Source: an uncultured Colwellia sp. | Lineage (GTDB): Bacteria; Pseudomonadota; Gammaproteobacteria; Enterobacterales; Alteromonadaceae | Direction: 5' to 3' | Length of the DNA stretch: 64,000 nucleotides | NCBI GenBank assembly: GCA_913058395.1 | Contig: CAJXQI010000003.1 | Location: 62,001-126,000, forward strand | Shown: in pieces, positions 43,502 through 52,572 of the stretch | How positions within the stretch are numbered: position 1 is the stretch's first letter | Layout of the letters: every line of letters begins with the position of its first letter | Notes under the pieces: generated by a model | The model's input: the letters and a program-made list of their open reading frames with translations, nothing else | Told to the model about the DNA's origin: nothing | The model's database searches: none | Translations under genes and position numbers: made by a program

Positions 43502-44740
43502 TTACATCAGTTCCCACACTTCCCAGCTTTCAAATTGATATTGCTCAGCTAGCTTTAACGCAACACCTTGATGCTTTTGTGCCAAATCTTGTCTATCAAT
43601 AGCGTCATAATAAACACTCATTTGTTTATGCCAGCCAGGAAAACTTTCACCTTCAGCTTTTACATTCTTTAATAACTGTAATGCTTTTGGATGATCTTTC
43701 TTTTTATTAAAGCCATTGGCAAGATGAATGTTAACCATAGTGTATGACTCAGGAAACTCTGCTTTAATCACCGCTAATATCTCGTCAACTTGCTGAATTT
43801 GTTTTGACCAAAACATGTATTTCGCAAATTGGTAGGCGTGTAACCATTCAAATTGAAAGCCTGCCCAGTTTTTTTGTTGTGCTTTAAAGTGTGCGAATAC
43901 GGCTTTATAGTCGCCAATTGCCAGCATATCAGTGCCATCAATTGCATAATGAGGTGCTAAAAATTGTAAGCCGTCATAAAGCGCAGGTAGGGCAGTAGTA
44001 AAGTGGTTTTCATTAGGGTAATGCTTGTACTGCCACCTTAATGATTTAGCTGCCGACGTTTCAAAAACTTTAACAACCTCATCAACACCCATGTCTTCTT
44101 CATTAGCAAGTGAAATAAATACCGGCGCTTGCAGTTTATTTGCTGCTAATAATGGTGTCAGTTTTTTCGGTAAGCTGTTGCCATCAAACCAAGCACTAGG
44201 GCTCATGGCGAGAAAAGCATTAAATGGCGTATCTTGTTGCATCATACTGTAAAGCGTGAATAAACCACCAAGTGAATATCCTGAAAGTGCCTTTTGCTTA
44301 TTGGAGCGGTAATTTTTATCAATTAACGGCAGTAGCTCTTGGCTAATATAGTGTTGAAGTTTTGCTGCATCACCGAAAGCATCATCATTCTTATCTGGCC
44401 ATGTTGTCGTTTTAAGGTAGTCATTACCGCCTTGATTCGCTATTCCTATCACGATCATCGGCGGAATTTTTCCCATACGGGTGAGGTTTTTTACTACTGC
44501 TGAAACATGTTGAAATTGAAAGTCAGCATCAATAACGTACAGGCTTGGGTAATGGCGCTTATTCATCAAATAACGCTCTGGCAGCGATACCATGTAACGT
44601 CTTTTTTCTGCAAATATTGTTGATGAATGCTGATGTTCGTAACCACTAACAATAGGCTTGCTAGCATGTTCAGCCTCAGCAGCGTAACCAGTAGCACTAA
44701 GAATAATTAACCCGCACAGTACAAAAATTATTTTTTTCAT
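43502..44740 (-). CDS. Secreted esterase D/IroE-type hydrolase (third copy)
   Basis: 412 residues. Signal peptide MKKIIFVLCGLIILSATGYA. Hydrolase core YPSLYVIDADFQFQHV, nucleophile GYSLGG, AMSPSAWFDG and histidine in YPNENHFTT, then a helical C-terminal domain of about 130 residues with TPR-like pattern (HPKALQLLKNVKAEGE). It resembles the gene at 33396. Unlike the other two esterases it has no CadC-like gene next to it, but its upstream region carries 11-bp direct repeats. Confidence 0.85.
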   Translation of the reverse strand: MKKIIFVLCGLIILSATGYAAEAEHASKPIVSGYEHQHSSTIFAEKRRYMVSLPERYLMNKRHYPSLYVIDADFQFQHVSAVVKNLTRMGKIPPMIVIGIANQGGNDYLKTTTWPDKNDDAFGDAAKLQHYISQELLPLIDKNYRSNKQKALSGYSLGGLFTLYSMMQQDTPFNAFLAMSPSAWFDGNSLPKKLTPLLAANKLQAPVFISLANEEDMGVDEVVKVFETSAAKSLRWQYKHYPNENHFTTALPALYDGLQFLAPHYAIDGTDMLAIGDYKAVFAHFKAQQKNWAGFQFEWLHAYQFAKYMFWSKQIQQVDEILAVIKAEFPESYTMVNIHLANGFNKKKDHPKALQLLKNVKAEGESFPGWHKQMSVYYDAIDRQDLAQKHQGVALKLAEQYQFESWEVWELM

Positions 44741-44810
44741 TAACTAAACACCTGAGACAATTTTTTAGATAATTTACATTATCAGAACACATGAAAAAAA
44801 CAGTATAGCT

Positions 44811-44830
44811 TTGGTGAAGAATTGGTGAAG
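44811..44830 (+). promoter_or_regulatory. Direct repeats of 11-bp period upstream of the third esterase
   Basis: TTGGTGAAG at 44811-44819 and again at 44822-44830. They lie 70-90 bp upstream of the esterase start, within a 331-bp region that also serves the plus-strand lipoprotein gene; nothing else is clear in that region. Confidence 0.5.
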
Positions 44831-45071
44831 CTTAGTATTTACTATAAATAATAGTGGTTTAAGTTACTTTTTTTGATGAAGCTTTACTAACTGGTGTTAT
44901 GCTATCAAGGAAAAATCATTGGTATAATTATTAAACAAGAGAACAATTTGGACGATTTGTGATAAGTTTGCGATTCATCAAAGTAAGTTTTTGTGATTGG
45001 TCTAAAATACAAAACCATGGTGGTTTCAAACGTATGTAACCAATTTATATTTCAACTGATTGGATAATAAA

Positions 45072-45443
45072 ATGAAAAAATATCTGCTAGTTTTATCAGC
45101 GTTGTTACTTGTACTTATGGGGTGTAGTAAGTCGGTTGATGTTCAGCTTGATGCCGAAGTTACCGTATTTTTGAGTGATGGCAAGGACACAAAAATACAG
45201 CTTAGCGCACAAGATCCTGAATACATTATGCTAAAAGAATGGTTGGAAGAAAATAAAGCGGGTTGGTTATCTGCATCAGGCCGTTACTCAGGAGGTGTTT
45301 ATCTCACTTCTGGTAACTATGGTATTCAAGTGACTGATAGTAAGGTTGTATTGTATTCAAATATTACTGACAAACCGACTGCCATTTACGCGCAGGAAAT
45401 TGAACGTATCGATTTAAGAGCATTGAAAGACTTAGGTAAGTAG
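45072..45443 (+). CDS. Small lipoprotein, unknown
   Basis: 123 residues from the ATG at 45072. Signal MKKYLLVLSALLLVLMGCSK with a lipobox LMGC, so it should be lipidated and anchored facing the periplasm. The mature part is a compact beta-rich domain (VTVFLSDGKDTKIQL, GIQVTDSKVVLYSNI). Family not recognised; about the size of DUF-type small lipoproteins. Confidence 0.75.
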   Translation: MKKYLLVLSALLLVLMGCSKSVDVQLDAEVTVFLSDGKDTKIQLSAQDPEYIMLKEWLEENKAGWLSASGRYSGGVYLTSGNYGIQVTDSKVVLYSNITDKPTAIYAQEIERIDLRALKDLGK

Positions 45444-45642
45444 CTTTGTAATACGGCGTTTAACTACCCGAAGAAAAACGCCTTCTCTTAATAGTTATTC
45501 GCGCTATGGCAGCATTAAAGCTATACGAGTATGCCGTTGCGCGTACTCTCGTGAAACCTTCTATAATAATACTTAAAATTAGCTTCGTCTTTTTTATCAC
45601 TACTGCGTCTTATGGGCGTAAATCAATTAAATTGAAGTGAGA

Positions 45643-46344
45643 ATGAAGATGCTTAAAATTATTAGTTTTAAAATTTGTCCGTTTGTTCAGCGAGTAACAG
45701 CAGCACTGAACGCAAAAAATATTCCTTATAAAATTGAGTATATAAGTTTAAAAAATAAGCCTGAATGGTTTCTGGATATTGCGCCCAATGGACAAGTACC
45801 AGTGCTAATCACTGAGTCAGGTACCGCGTTATTCGAATCAGACGCAATTATAGAATATATAGAAGATGAATTTGGTGCAATTGAACCCCAAATTACTAAT
45901 GAGCAGCGCGCAAAAGACCGAGCATGGAGCTATTTAGCAACTAAAAATTATTTATTGCAATGTGGCACTATGGCTAGCAAAGAAGAAGCTATTTTCAAGC
46001 AAAAATCAGCAAAATTAATTGCTGAATTTGCAAAAGTTGAGCAGCAACTATCGACAGATAGTAAATTTTTTAAGTCAAATAATCTTAGCAATGTAGATAT
46101 TGCATGGTTACCGCTTTTGTATCGTGCTGCTATTGTTAAAGCGCATACCGGCTGTGATTTCTTATGTGGCTTGCCAAAAATGCAAAAATGGCAAACATCG
46201 TTGTTGAATTCTGGAGCTGCTAAGCATACTACGTCAGATGATTTTGAAGCGCTTTTTATAGACCTTTACCTAACCAATACTTACTTAGGCAATGGCGAAA
46301 AAGAACTAAGTGCCAATGATTGCGATCAAGTACATTGTTGTTAA
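45643..46344 (+). CDS. Glutathione S-transferase family protein
   Basis: 233 residues from the ATG at 45643. The N-terminal thioredoxin fold carries the CPFVQR active-site cysteine (omega/DHAR-like) and the glutathione-site PNGQVPVL.T and ESDAIIEYIED; a helical C-terminal domain follows, ending CDQVHCC. A cysteine at the active site suggests thiol transferase or dehydroascorbate reductase chemistry rather than conjugation. It lies 86 bases before a SigZ-type sigma factor on the same strand, with a hairpin in between. Confidence 0.85.
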   Translation: MKMLKIISFKICPFVQRVTAALNAKNIPYKIEYISLKNKPEWFLDIAPNGQVPVLITESGTALFESDAIIEYIEDEFGAIEPQITNEQRAKDRAWSYLATKNYLLQCGTMASKEEAIFKQKSAKLIAEFAKVEQQLSTDSKFFKSNNLSNVDIAWLPLLYRAAIVKAHTGCDFLCGLPKMQKWQTSLLNSGAAKHTTSDDFEALFIDLYLTNTYLGNGEKELSANDCDQVHCC

Positions 46345-46382
46345 TAATTATATGCTTAGTCAATGGGAAGTTGCGTAACCCC

Positions 46383-46411
46383 ATACTAGTCGAAGCTTAT
46401 TTGGCTAGTAT
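46383..46411 (+). terminator. Hairpin between GST and sigma factor genes
   Basis: ATACTAGTC (46383-46391) pairs with GGCTAGTAT (46403-46411). No T-tract; may be a weak terminator or an attenuator before sigZ. Confidence 0.4.
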
Positions 46412-46430
46412 AAGTAACGGAGTGTAGTCA

Positions 46431-46973
46431 ATGAAAGTGGAATCCATATGGCGAGAATACCGTGCTAGCTTAAAGCGATTTTTGCATAAGCATGTAGCAG
46501 ACAGCGATGATGTTGATGATTTATTGCAAGATATTCTTATTAAAAGTTATCAAAACTTATATACGGTAAAAGACATCAAAAAAGTCAAAGCTTGGTTATT
46601 TCAAATTGCCAACAATACTATTATTGATTTTTATCGAAAACGAGGGAAGGCAGTTAACGTTACCGCGGAAGAACTTTGGTACGAACAACCTGATGAAGAT
46701 GTAGTAAAGCAGCTATCACATTGCATTGTGCCCTTTATAAACGCTTTACCGTCACAAGACGCTCAGTTGCTCACTGCGATCGAAATTAATGGCGTGTCAC
46801 AAAAAGCCTATGCCCATCAACATAATATAAAATATTCGACATTGAAATCACGAGTACAAAAAAGTCGTGAATTGCTGCTCGGTCTATATAACGACTGCTG
46901 CGAACTCTCGATAGATCAACAGGGTAATTTGATGGAATTTCAAGAAAAATCAGCTAACCGTAAAGACTGTTAA
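46431..46973 (+). CDS. sigZ: ECF-type RNA polymerase sigma factor SigZ
   Basis: 180 residues. Region 2 DVDDLLQDILIKSYQNLYTVKD followed by WLFQIANNTIIDFYRKRGK and region 4 (VSQKAYAHQHNIKYSTLKSRVQKSR) are typical of SigZ. The C-terminal extension has the DCCEL...DQQGN pattern of this family. There is no anti-sigma gene beside it; the C-terminal cysteines could sense metal or redox state (inference). GGAG precedes the ATG. Regulon unknown. Confidence 0.87.
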   Translation: MKVESIWREYRASLKRFLHKHVADSDDVDDLLQDILIKSYQNLYTVKDIKKVKAWLFQIANNTIIDFYRKRGKAVNVTAEELWYEQPDEDVVKQLSHCIVPFINALPSQDAQLLTAIEINGVSQKAYAHQHNIKYSTLKSRVQKSRELLLGLYNDCCELSIDQQGNLMEFQEKSANRKDC

Positions 46974-47001
46974 CTGACGTAAAATGTTGTGACTGAGTAT
47001 T

Positions 47002-47937
47002 TTAATTTAACACGCCAGCGTCCAAAATTCCTTTATCAACCAATTGCTTTAAAATGCCATTACACTTAGCGCGAAAAGTATCACGTAATAGCCTTACTGC
47101 GGGGGTAATTGACTGTCGACTTGGGCAAATAATCCATAGCTCGGTATAAGTGGGTTGGTAGTCAGGTAAAACACTGACTAAGTTGCCTGCTAGCAAGTCT
47201 GCTGCAACATCTAATGCTGATTTAGTCGCTAAGCCTTTCCCTGCAACACACCAACGCCTGACTAAATCACCGTCATTGCCGGCGCGGTTACCACTCATCT
47301 TAATTTTAAACTTGTTTTCTTGATGGGTAAAATCCCAAACATCGTGAATAATGTCGTGAAGCTGATAGAAAAGGCCATTATGTGCCGCCAAGTCATGAGG
47401 ATGTTTCGGTGTGCCATGCTGGTCTAAATAACCTTGTGTGGCACACAATAAACGTGGCACGTTACATACTTTAAAGCCAAACATGCTTGAATCAGTAGGA
47501 GAGCCATAGCGGAGAGCAATATCGACTGAATCACGATAGAAATCTATGTTGCTATCACTTAAATTTACTTTCAAGCTAATGGCGGGGTGAGTTTGCATAA
47601 ATTCATCAAGCCAGGGCACCACAACATTTCGCCCTAAATCAGAAGAAATTCCAAGACGCAATTCACCGTCAACAATAGCTAAATCATCTTTAACATTTTG
47701 CTTGGCTTGTTCAAGCATATCGAGTGCTTGCTGACAGTGAGGAAGATAGCGCTCTCCTGCGCTACTGACTTTCAAGCTGCGAGTTGTACGAGTAAAAAGC
47801 TCAACACCTACACTGCGCTCAACACGCTTAACAGCAGCGCTAGCGGTTGCTGTTTGCATATCTAAGCTGGCGGCAGCTGCAGTGATACTGCGAAACTCTG
47901 CCACTTTTAGCACCACTCGAAGATCTTCTAACTGCAT
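47002..47937 (-). CDS. LysR family transcriptional regulator
   Basis: 311 residues from the ATG at 47937 (MQLEDLRVVLKVAEFRSITA), preferred over the TTG at 47967. Winged helix with AAAASLDMQTATASAAVKRVE, then a periplasmic-binding-like effector domain. Divergent from the zinc-type dehydrogenase at 48063, which together with the monooxygenase-like gene is its probable target. Confidence 0.9.
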   Translation of the reverse strand: MQLEDLRVVLKVAEFRSITAAAASLDMQTATASAAVKRVERSVGVELFTRTTRSLKVSSAGERYLPHCQQALDMLEQAKQNVKDDLAIVDGELRLGISSDLGRNVVVPWLDEFMQTHPAISLKVNLSDSNIDFYRDSVDIALRYGSPTDSSMFGFKVCNVPRLLCATQGYLDQHGTPKHPHDLAAHNGLFYQLHDIIHDVWDFTHQENKFKIKMSGNRAGNDGDLVRRWCVAGKGLATKSALDVAADLLAGNLVSVLPDYQPTYTELWIICPSRQSITPAVRLLRDTFRAKCNGILKQLVDKGILDAGVLN

Positions 47938-48062
47938 ACTTTCAATTATTTTTTGATAATGTTTCAATTATTATGCTGTTTATTGATGGTAAATCAAGCG
48001 CTATCATTCATTTCAAGTTAAGACCCAAAGCAAGTTAACCAGTAAATAATTAAGTGAGAAGC

Positions 48063-49106
48063 ATGATGAAAGCTATTGGATATACACAATCGTTACCAGT
48101 TACCAATCTACAATCTTTAATGGATATTGAACTACCTCAACCGATTGCTGCCGGTCGTGATTTACTAGTGAAAGTAAAAGCAATCGCGGTTAATCCAGCC
48201 GATTATAAAGTGCGTTTAAATGCTGTACCCGCTGAAGGTGAATATAAAGTGCTAGGTTGGGACGCTGTGGGTGAAGTGGTTGCTGTAGGTGAAAATACTA
48301 GTCACTTTGCACCCGGTGATATCGTTTATTATGCTGGTGACATTACCCGCCAAGGTAGTAATGCAGAATATCAGTTAGTGGATGAACGTATTGTTGGTAA
48401 AAAACCAAAAAGCTTATCTGATGCTGAAGCCGCAGCCTTGCCATTAACCGCAATTACCGCTTGGGAATTATTATTTGAACATTTAGGTATTAAGCAACAA
48501 TCGCCAAATAATATTAAAAAATCAAATGAAGTTATTCTCGTTGTTGGCGCTGCTGGTGGTGTTGGTTCAATATTACTACAAATAGCTAAAGCGGTTACTG
48601 GCGCTACTATTATTGCAACAGCCTCGCGTGAAAGCTCAAGGCAATGGGTGAAAAAATTAGGCGCAGACTATGTAGTGAACCACAACCTACCATTACAACC
48701 ACAAATTGATGCCTTAATTGCTAATGAAGGTATGGGCCAAGTTACTCATGTTGCAAGTTTAAATAGCACAGAGTCTTATTTTGAAACTTATACTGAGTTA
48801 TTAGTGCCATTTGGCAAAATTGCCATGATTGACGATCCGAAAACACCGCTAGATGTAATGAAGCTTAAGTCTAAAAGTTTATCGTTTCATATCGAGTTTA
48901 TGTTTGCTCGTTCAATGTTTAATGCGGCTGATATGCAGGAACAAAGTCACTTGTTAAACCGTGTTGCTGAGCTAATTGACCAAGGTTACGTGCAAACGAC
49001 TATTGGTAAAAATTTAGGTGCGATTAACGCTGAAAATTTAAGAGCAGCGCATCAAGAATTAGAAGCAGGTAAGTCAATTGGTAAGCTAGTACTACAAGGT
49101 TTTTAA
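48063..49106 (+). CDS. Zinc-type alcohol dehydrogenase/quinone oxidoreductase family (MDR)
   Basis: About 347 residues; start at one of two adjacent ATGs (48063/48066) after GAG. GroES-like N-terminus with VNPADYKVR and LGWDAVGEVVAVG, and Rossmann motif VVGAAGGVGSILLQIA. The catalytic zinc cysteine and histidine ligands of true alcohol dehydrogenases are absent, so it is more like a NADPH:quinone reductase or enone reductase. Followed by a small ABM-type monooxygenase gene in the same direction, an arrangement suggesting quinone or electrophile detoxification under control of the divergent LysR. Confidence 0.87.
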   Translation: MMKAIGYTQSLPVTNLQSLMDIELPQPIAAGRDLLVKVKAIAVNPADYKVRLNAVPAEGEYKVLGWDAVGEVVAVGENTSHFAPGDIVYYAGDITRQGSNAEYQLVDERIVGKKPKSLSDAEAAALPLTAITAWELLFEHLGIKQQSPNNIKKSNEVILVVGAAGGVGSILLQIAKAVTGATIIATASRESSRQWVKKLGADYVVNHNLPLQPQIDALIANEGMGQVTHVASLNSTESYFETYTELLVPFGKIAMIDDPKTPLDVMKLKSKSLSFHIEFMFARSMFNAADMQEQSHLLNRVAELIDQGYVQTTIGKNLGAINAENLRAAHQELEAGKSIGKLVLQGF

Positions 49107-49173
49107 TCAGCCTGTAAGACTATCGAAAGCAATATTATTAATGAATAAAATAACTTAAAAGTGAGAAATTATT

Positions 49174-49464
49174 ATGGCTACATTAACCATAGTTGCCAAC
49201 ATTAAAGCGAATGCTGACAAAGTTGCGCTAGTAAAAGCTGAATTACTAAAACTGATTGAAGTGACACAAGCAGAAACTGGCTGTATTAACTACGACTTAC
49301 ATCAAGACAATGAAAACCCGGCGCATTTTATGTTCTATGAAAACTGGCAGTCACGTGAATTATGGCAAGCACATATGGCTAACCAACATTTGCAAGATTA
49401 TATGAAAGCCACTGAAGGTGCCGTTGCAGAGTTCACATTGAACGAAATGACGCAAATAAGCTAA
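49174..49464 (+). CDS. Putative quinol monooxygenase (ABM domain)
   Basis: 96 residues, a single antibiotic-biosynthesis-monooxygenase ferredoxin-like fold: LTIVANIKANADKVALVKAEL, ETGCINYDLHQDNENP and FMFYENWQSRELWQAH. YgiN-like proteins of this size oxidise quinols. It lies 67 bases after the MDR oxidoreductase and is probably in the same operon. Confidence 0.88.
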   Translation: MATLTIVANIKANADKVALVKAELLKLIEVTQAETGCINYDLHQDNENPAHFMFYENWQSRELWQAHMANQHLQDYMKATEGAVAEFTLNEMTQIS

Positions 49465-49558
49465 ATTTATACGTAGCAAGCAATAAAAAAATCTCTCAGG
49501 AATGGGGGATTTTTTGTTTCTAATTTATTGTGAAAGTAGCTTTTAGCGGGGAGAGTTT

Positions 49559-49810
49559 CTATTGAAGAGCAAAAAATTTCATGACCTGTGCTTTAAAAGA
49601 TAGCTGGCTTGGCTCTGACACTAAATGCCGACAAGCTTGCCACCAAGCATTAACCACTTCAATGTTGAGTGATTCAATTGTTTTAGGATGCTCATTTTCA
49701 ATAGCAACCACAGTTTCACGGCTGATACCGACTTTTCCAGCGAGTAACTTTTGTGTAAAGCCCGCTTCTTTTCTTAATTTTTTTAACTCTTTTCCAGAAA
49801 AATGTGACAT
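49559..49810 (-). CDS. XRE family helix-turn-helix protein
   Basis: 83 residues. The Cro/C1-type helix-turn-helix is in KELKKLRKEAGFTQKLLAGK and VGISRETVVAIENE. The remaining 30 residues are short, with no effector domain. No toxin gene is next to it. A perfect 12-bp palindrome TGACATTTGTCA overlaps its start codon and could be its own operator. Confidence 0.85.
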   Translation of the reverse strand: MSHFSGKELKKLRKEAGFTQKLLAGKVGISRETVVAIENEHPKTIESLNIEVVNAWWQACRHLVSEPSQLSFKAQVMKFFALQ

Positions 49811-49816
49811 TTGTCA
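49805..49816. promoter_or_regulatory. 12-bp palindrome over the XRE start codon
   Basis: TGACATTTGTCA is a perfect dyad (TGACA/TGTCA) that includes the ATG at 49810-49808. Binding here would block translation start or promoter clearance. Confidence 0.45.
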
Positions 49817-50020
49817 TTGATCAAAATTAATACAGTTAGCTTAATTCTAAGAAGTAATCATGATTAGGGCAATTAATTAACTTTTTATTTACAAAAATAA
49901 TTACCGATATTTTGGTGGTTTTTTTCTTTTTGGTTTAAAAGCAGAAAAAAGTTATTGCTAATGTTGTGATATGCTACCGCCTTAGACGAAATACATTATT
50001 GGTTTATTTGGAATTATTAC

Positions 50021-51076
50021 GTGACTTTACTTTTTATTTACCTGGGCGTTGCTATTGGCGTGTCGTTTTTGTGTTCAGTGTTAGAAGCGGTATTATTATC
50101 CGTAACGCCTAGCTTTGTTGAGCAAATTAAAACAAAAAAACCGAAAGCAGGTGCGGTATTAGCGAATGTTAAAACTCGTTTAGATGAATCGCTTTCTAGT
50201 ATTTTGATTTTAAATACTTTTGCTCACACTATGGGCGCTGCAGGTGTTGGCTCGCAAGCCATTCAAGTATTCGGCGAAAAATGGGAAACCTTAATTGCCG
50301 TACTCCTTACGCTAGCGATATTATATTTTTCAGAAATTATACCAAAAACCTTAGGCGCAACGTTCTGGCGTGGCTTGGCAACGCCTTCTGCCTACGTTAT
50401 TACCTGGTTGGTGAGATTAGTTTATCCACTGGTATGGATTTCAACGCGTCTTACACGCCTATTTAAAACCGGTAAAGAAAATGAAATTACCCGTGAAGAA
50501 ATTATCGCCTTGGCGTCATTAAGTCATAAAGATGGCAGTTTGTTTTCGCAAGAAAATGAATATTTATCGAATATATTGAAACTGCGAGAATTACGTACCG
50601 GACAAATATTTACCCCTCGCACCGTCGTGCATATGTTGCACCAAGACGTTACGGTAACTGAGGCATTAAATCATGAAAAAGCTTCTCAATTTACCCGTAT
50701 GCCGATTTATAACAAAACTGTTGATGATATGACCGGTAAAGTGATCAAAGGTGACTTGTATGAAGCCGAGCGCAATGGTCATGGTGATGAACCAATTGTT
50801 AACTTTAGTATTCCGCTAAAGCGAGTATCTGAAAAACTGCCAGTACAACAGTTATTAGACATGCTGATTAAAAACCACATGCACATGGTTTTAGTTGAAG
50901 ATGAATACGGTCAAACCTCTGGCGTAGTGACGTTAGAAGATGCCATTGAAACCTTGCTTGGTCGTGAAATTGTTGATGAAAGTGATGCTGTAACTGATAT
51001 GCAGGCGCTTGCTCGTGATAAATATCGTGATCGACTACGAGAAATTAAACAGCACGAAGACGAGCAATCTGATTAA
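50021..51076 (+). CDS. CNNM/CorC-type transporter-associated protein (DUF21 plus CBS pair)
   Basis: 351 residues. DUF21 membrane domain with four helices at the N-terminus (FLCSVLEAVLLSVTPSF, FSEIIPKTLGATF), then two CBS domains (FTPRTVVHMLHQDVTV; HMHMVLVEDEYGQTSGVVTL) ending at the acidic tail. Family members handle magnesium or other cations. The C-terminal CorC/HlyC transporter domain is missing, so this is the short form. GTG start. Placed alone. Confidence 0.88.
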   Translation: MTLLFIYLGVAIGVSFLCSVLEAVLLSVTPSFVEQIKTKKPKAGAVLANVKTRLDESLSSILILNTFAHTMGAAGVGSQAIQVFGEKWETLIAVLLTLAILYFSEIIPKTLGATFWRGLATPSAYVITWLVRLVYPLVWISTRLTRLFKTGKENEITREEIIALASLSHKDGSLFSQENEYLSNILKLRELRTGQIFTPRTVVHMLHQDVTVTEALNHEKASQFTRMPIYNKTVDDMTGKVIKGDLYEAERNGHGDEPIVNFSIPLKRVSEKLPVQQLLDMLIKNHMHMVLVEDEYGQTSGVVTLEDAIETLLGREIVDESDAVTDMQALARDKYRDRLREIKQHEDEQSD

Positions 51077-51205
51077 CGCTTGTTGTTATCAGCGAGTACT
51101 TTGCTTACTCGCTGAGTAATATTTAATTGACTTATGTGCGTTAAATACCGCACAGTGCTGTCTTTCCGATCAATTCAATAACACTTGTTGACCACCTTTT
51201 CCTTT

Positions 51206-52549
51206 ATGATGACACTATTTTCCAATAAAAAATGCCTTGTACTATTCGTTTTACTTTCTATTACCGCTTGTCAGCAAACCCCTAAAGTAAATAATGCAGA
51301 ACTTGCCACTAATGACCATTTAGCAACACCAAATGCTATTGCTCAATCATTAATGTCATCAGCCGAACCGCTTATTTCAACGCCAATAGTACATGACGAT
51401 ATATGGCAGCGTATTCGCAGCCAATTAAGTATAACTGTGCCGGATAACAAAGAAGTTGCTAAGTGGCGTAAGTACTATTTGCGTCACCCTAATTTTATGG
51501 TGACTATCTCTGAGCGTGCTGAGCCGTTTCTTTATTATATTGTTGAAGAAATAGAACGCCGTAATATGCCAATAGAGTTAGCTTTATTGCCAATAGTGGA
51601 AAGCTCTTATTTACCTTATGGTGTTTCTAATCAGAGTGCTGCGGGTTTATGGCAATTTATGCCAGTGGCGGCGAAACGCTTTAATTTAGAGAGAAATTGG
51701 TGGTATGACGGCAGACGCGATGTTGTTAGCTCAACTAACGCTGCTTTAGACTATTTTCAATTTTTTCATCGTACATTGGGTCAAGACTGGCTAAATGCCG
51801 TGGCAGCATTTAATTCTGGTGAAGGACGAGTTGGCCGTGCTATTGCTAAAAATAAACGAGCAAACAAGCCTTACGATTTTTGGTCGCTAGATTTACCACG
51901 AGAAACTACCGCTTACGTACCTAAACTTTTGGCCATAATCGATATATTGCAACGAGCAGATGAACTCAACTATGTTTTCACTCCGATAAAAAATGCTCCT
52001 GCAGTTGCTGCTATTTCGTTGGAAAACCAGTTAGATATTACCTTAGCAGCGAAATGGGCAAATATTGAAGCCAAAGAGTTAGTCAGACTTAATCCTGGTT
52101 TAAATCGCGGTGTCACGCCTCCAGATACGGAACACTTACTATTAGTGCCGGTTGAAAGTGCTGAAAAAATACAAAGTAAAATGGCCTCAACCAAGAAAAA
52201 AGACTGGTTACGTTGGCATAAATATACCGTCAAATCAGGCGATACCTTAAGTGAGATATCGACGAAACATACCGTTAAAGTTGCAGCAATTAAACAGCTT
52301 AATCAATTAACCTCAAGCAATATTCGTATTGGTCAAACGTTAGTATTACCACTAACAAGTCATATTGTTGACCTCAGTGATTTTACTCGATATGGCACGA
52401 AAAGACGCTATCATGTAGTTAAAAACGGCGATAACTTATGGGATATAAGTCGTAAATATAAAGTGAAATTACAAGACTTAGTACGTTGGAATAAGCTCTC
52501 AGGTAATTCATTACTACAGCCTAAGCAAAGGCTAAAAGTATCGCTTTAA
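51206..52549 (+). CDS. mltD: Membrane-bound lytic murein transglycosylase D-like lipoprotein
   Basis: About 447 residues from the ATG at 51206 (another ATG follows directly). Lipobox in SITACQQ. Lytic transglycosylase domain with catalytic glutamate in LPIVESSYLP and QSAAGLWQFMP, plus VAAFNSGEGRVGRAI; then two LysM domains at the C-terminus (KYTVKSGDTLSEISTKHTV and RYHVVKNGDNLWDISRKYKV), which bind peptidoglycan. It cleaves glycan strands with 1,6-anhydro product formation. Two LysM repeats match typical MltD. Confidence 0.88.
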   Translation: MMTLFSNKKCLVLFVLLSITACQQTPKVNNAELATNDHLATPNAIAQSLMSSAEPLISTPIVHDDIWQRIRSQLSITVPDNKEVAKWRKYYLRHPNFMVTISERAEPFLYYIVEEIERRNMPIELALLPIVESSYLPYGVSNQSAAGLWQFMPVAAKRFNLERNWWYDGRRDVVSSTNAALDYFQFFHRTLGQDWLNAVAAFNSGEGRVGRAIAKNKRANKPYDFWSLDLPRETTAYVPKLLAIIDILQRADELNYVFTPIKNAPAVAAISLENQLDITLAAKWANIEAKELVRLNPGLNRGVTPPDTEHLLLVPVESAEKIQSKMASTKKKDWLRWHKYTVKSGDTLSEISTKHTVKVAAIKQLNQLTSSNIRIGQTLVLPLTSHIVDLSDFTRYGTKRRYHVVKNGDNLWDISRKYKVKLQDLVRWNKLSGNSLLQPKQRLKVSL

Positions 52550-52572
52550 GTAACTTGCTATTCAGATGCTTT

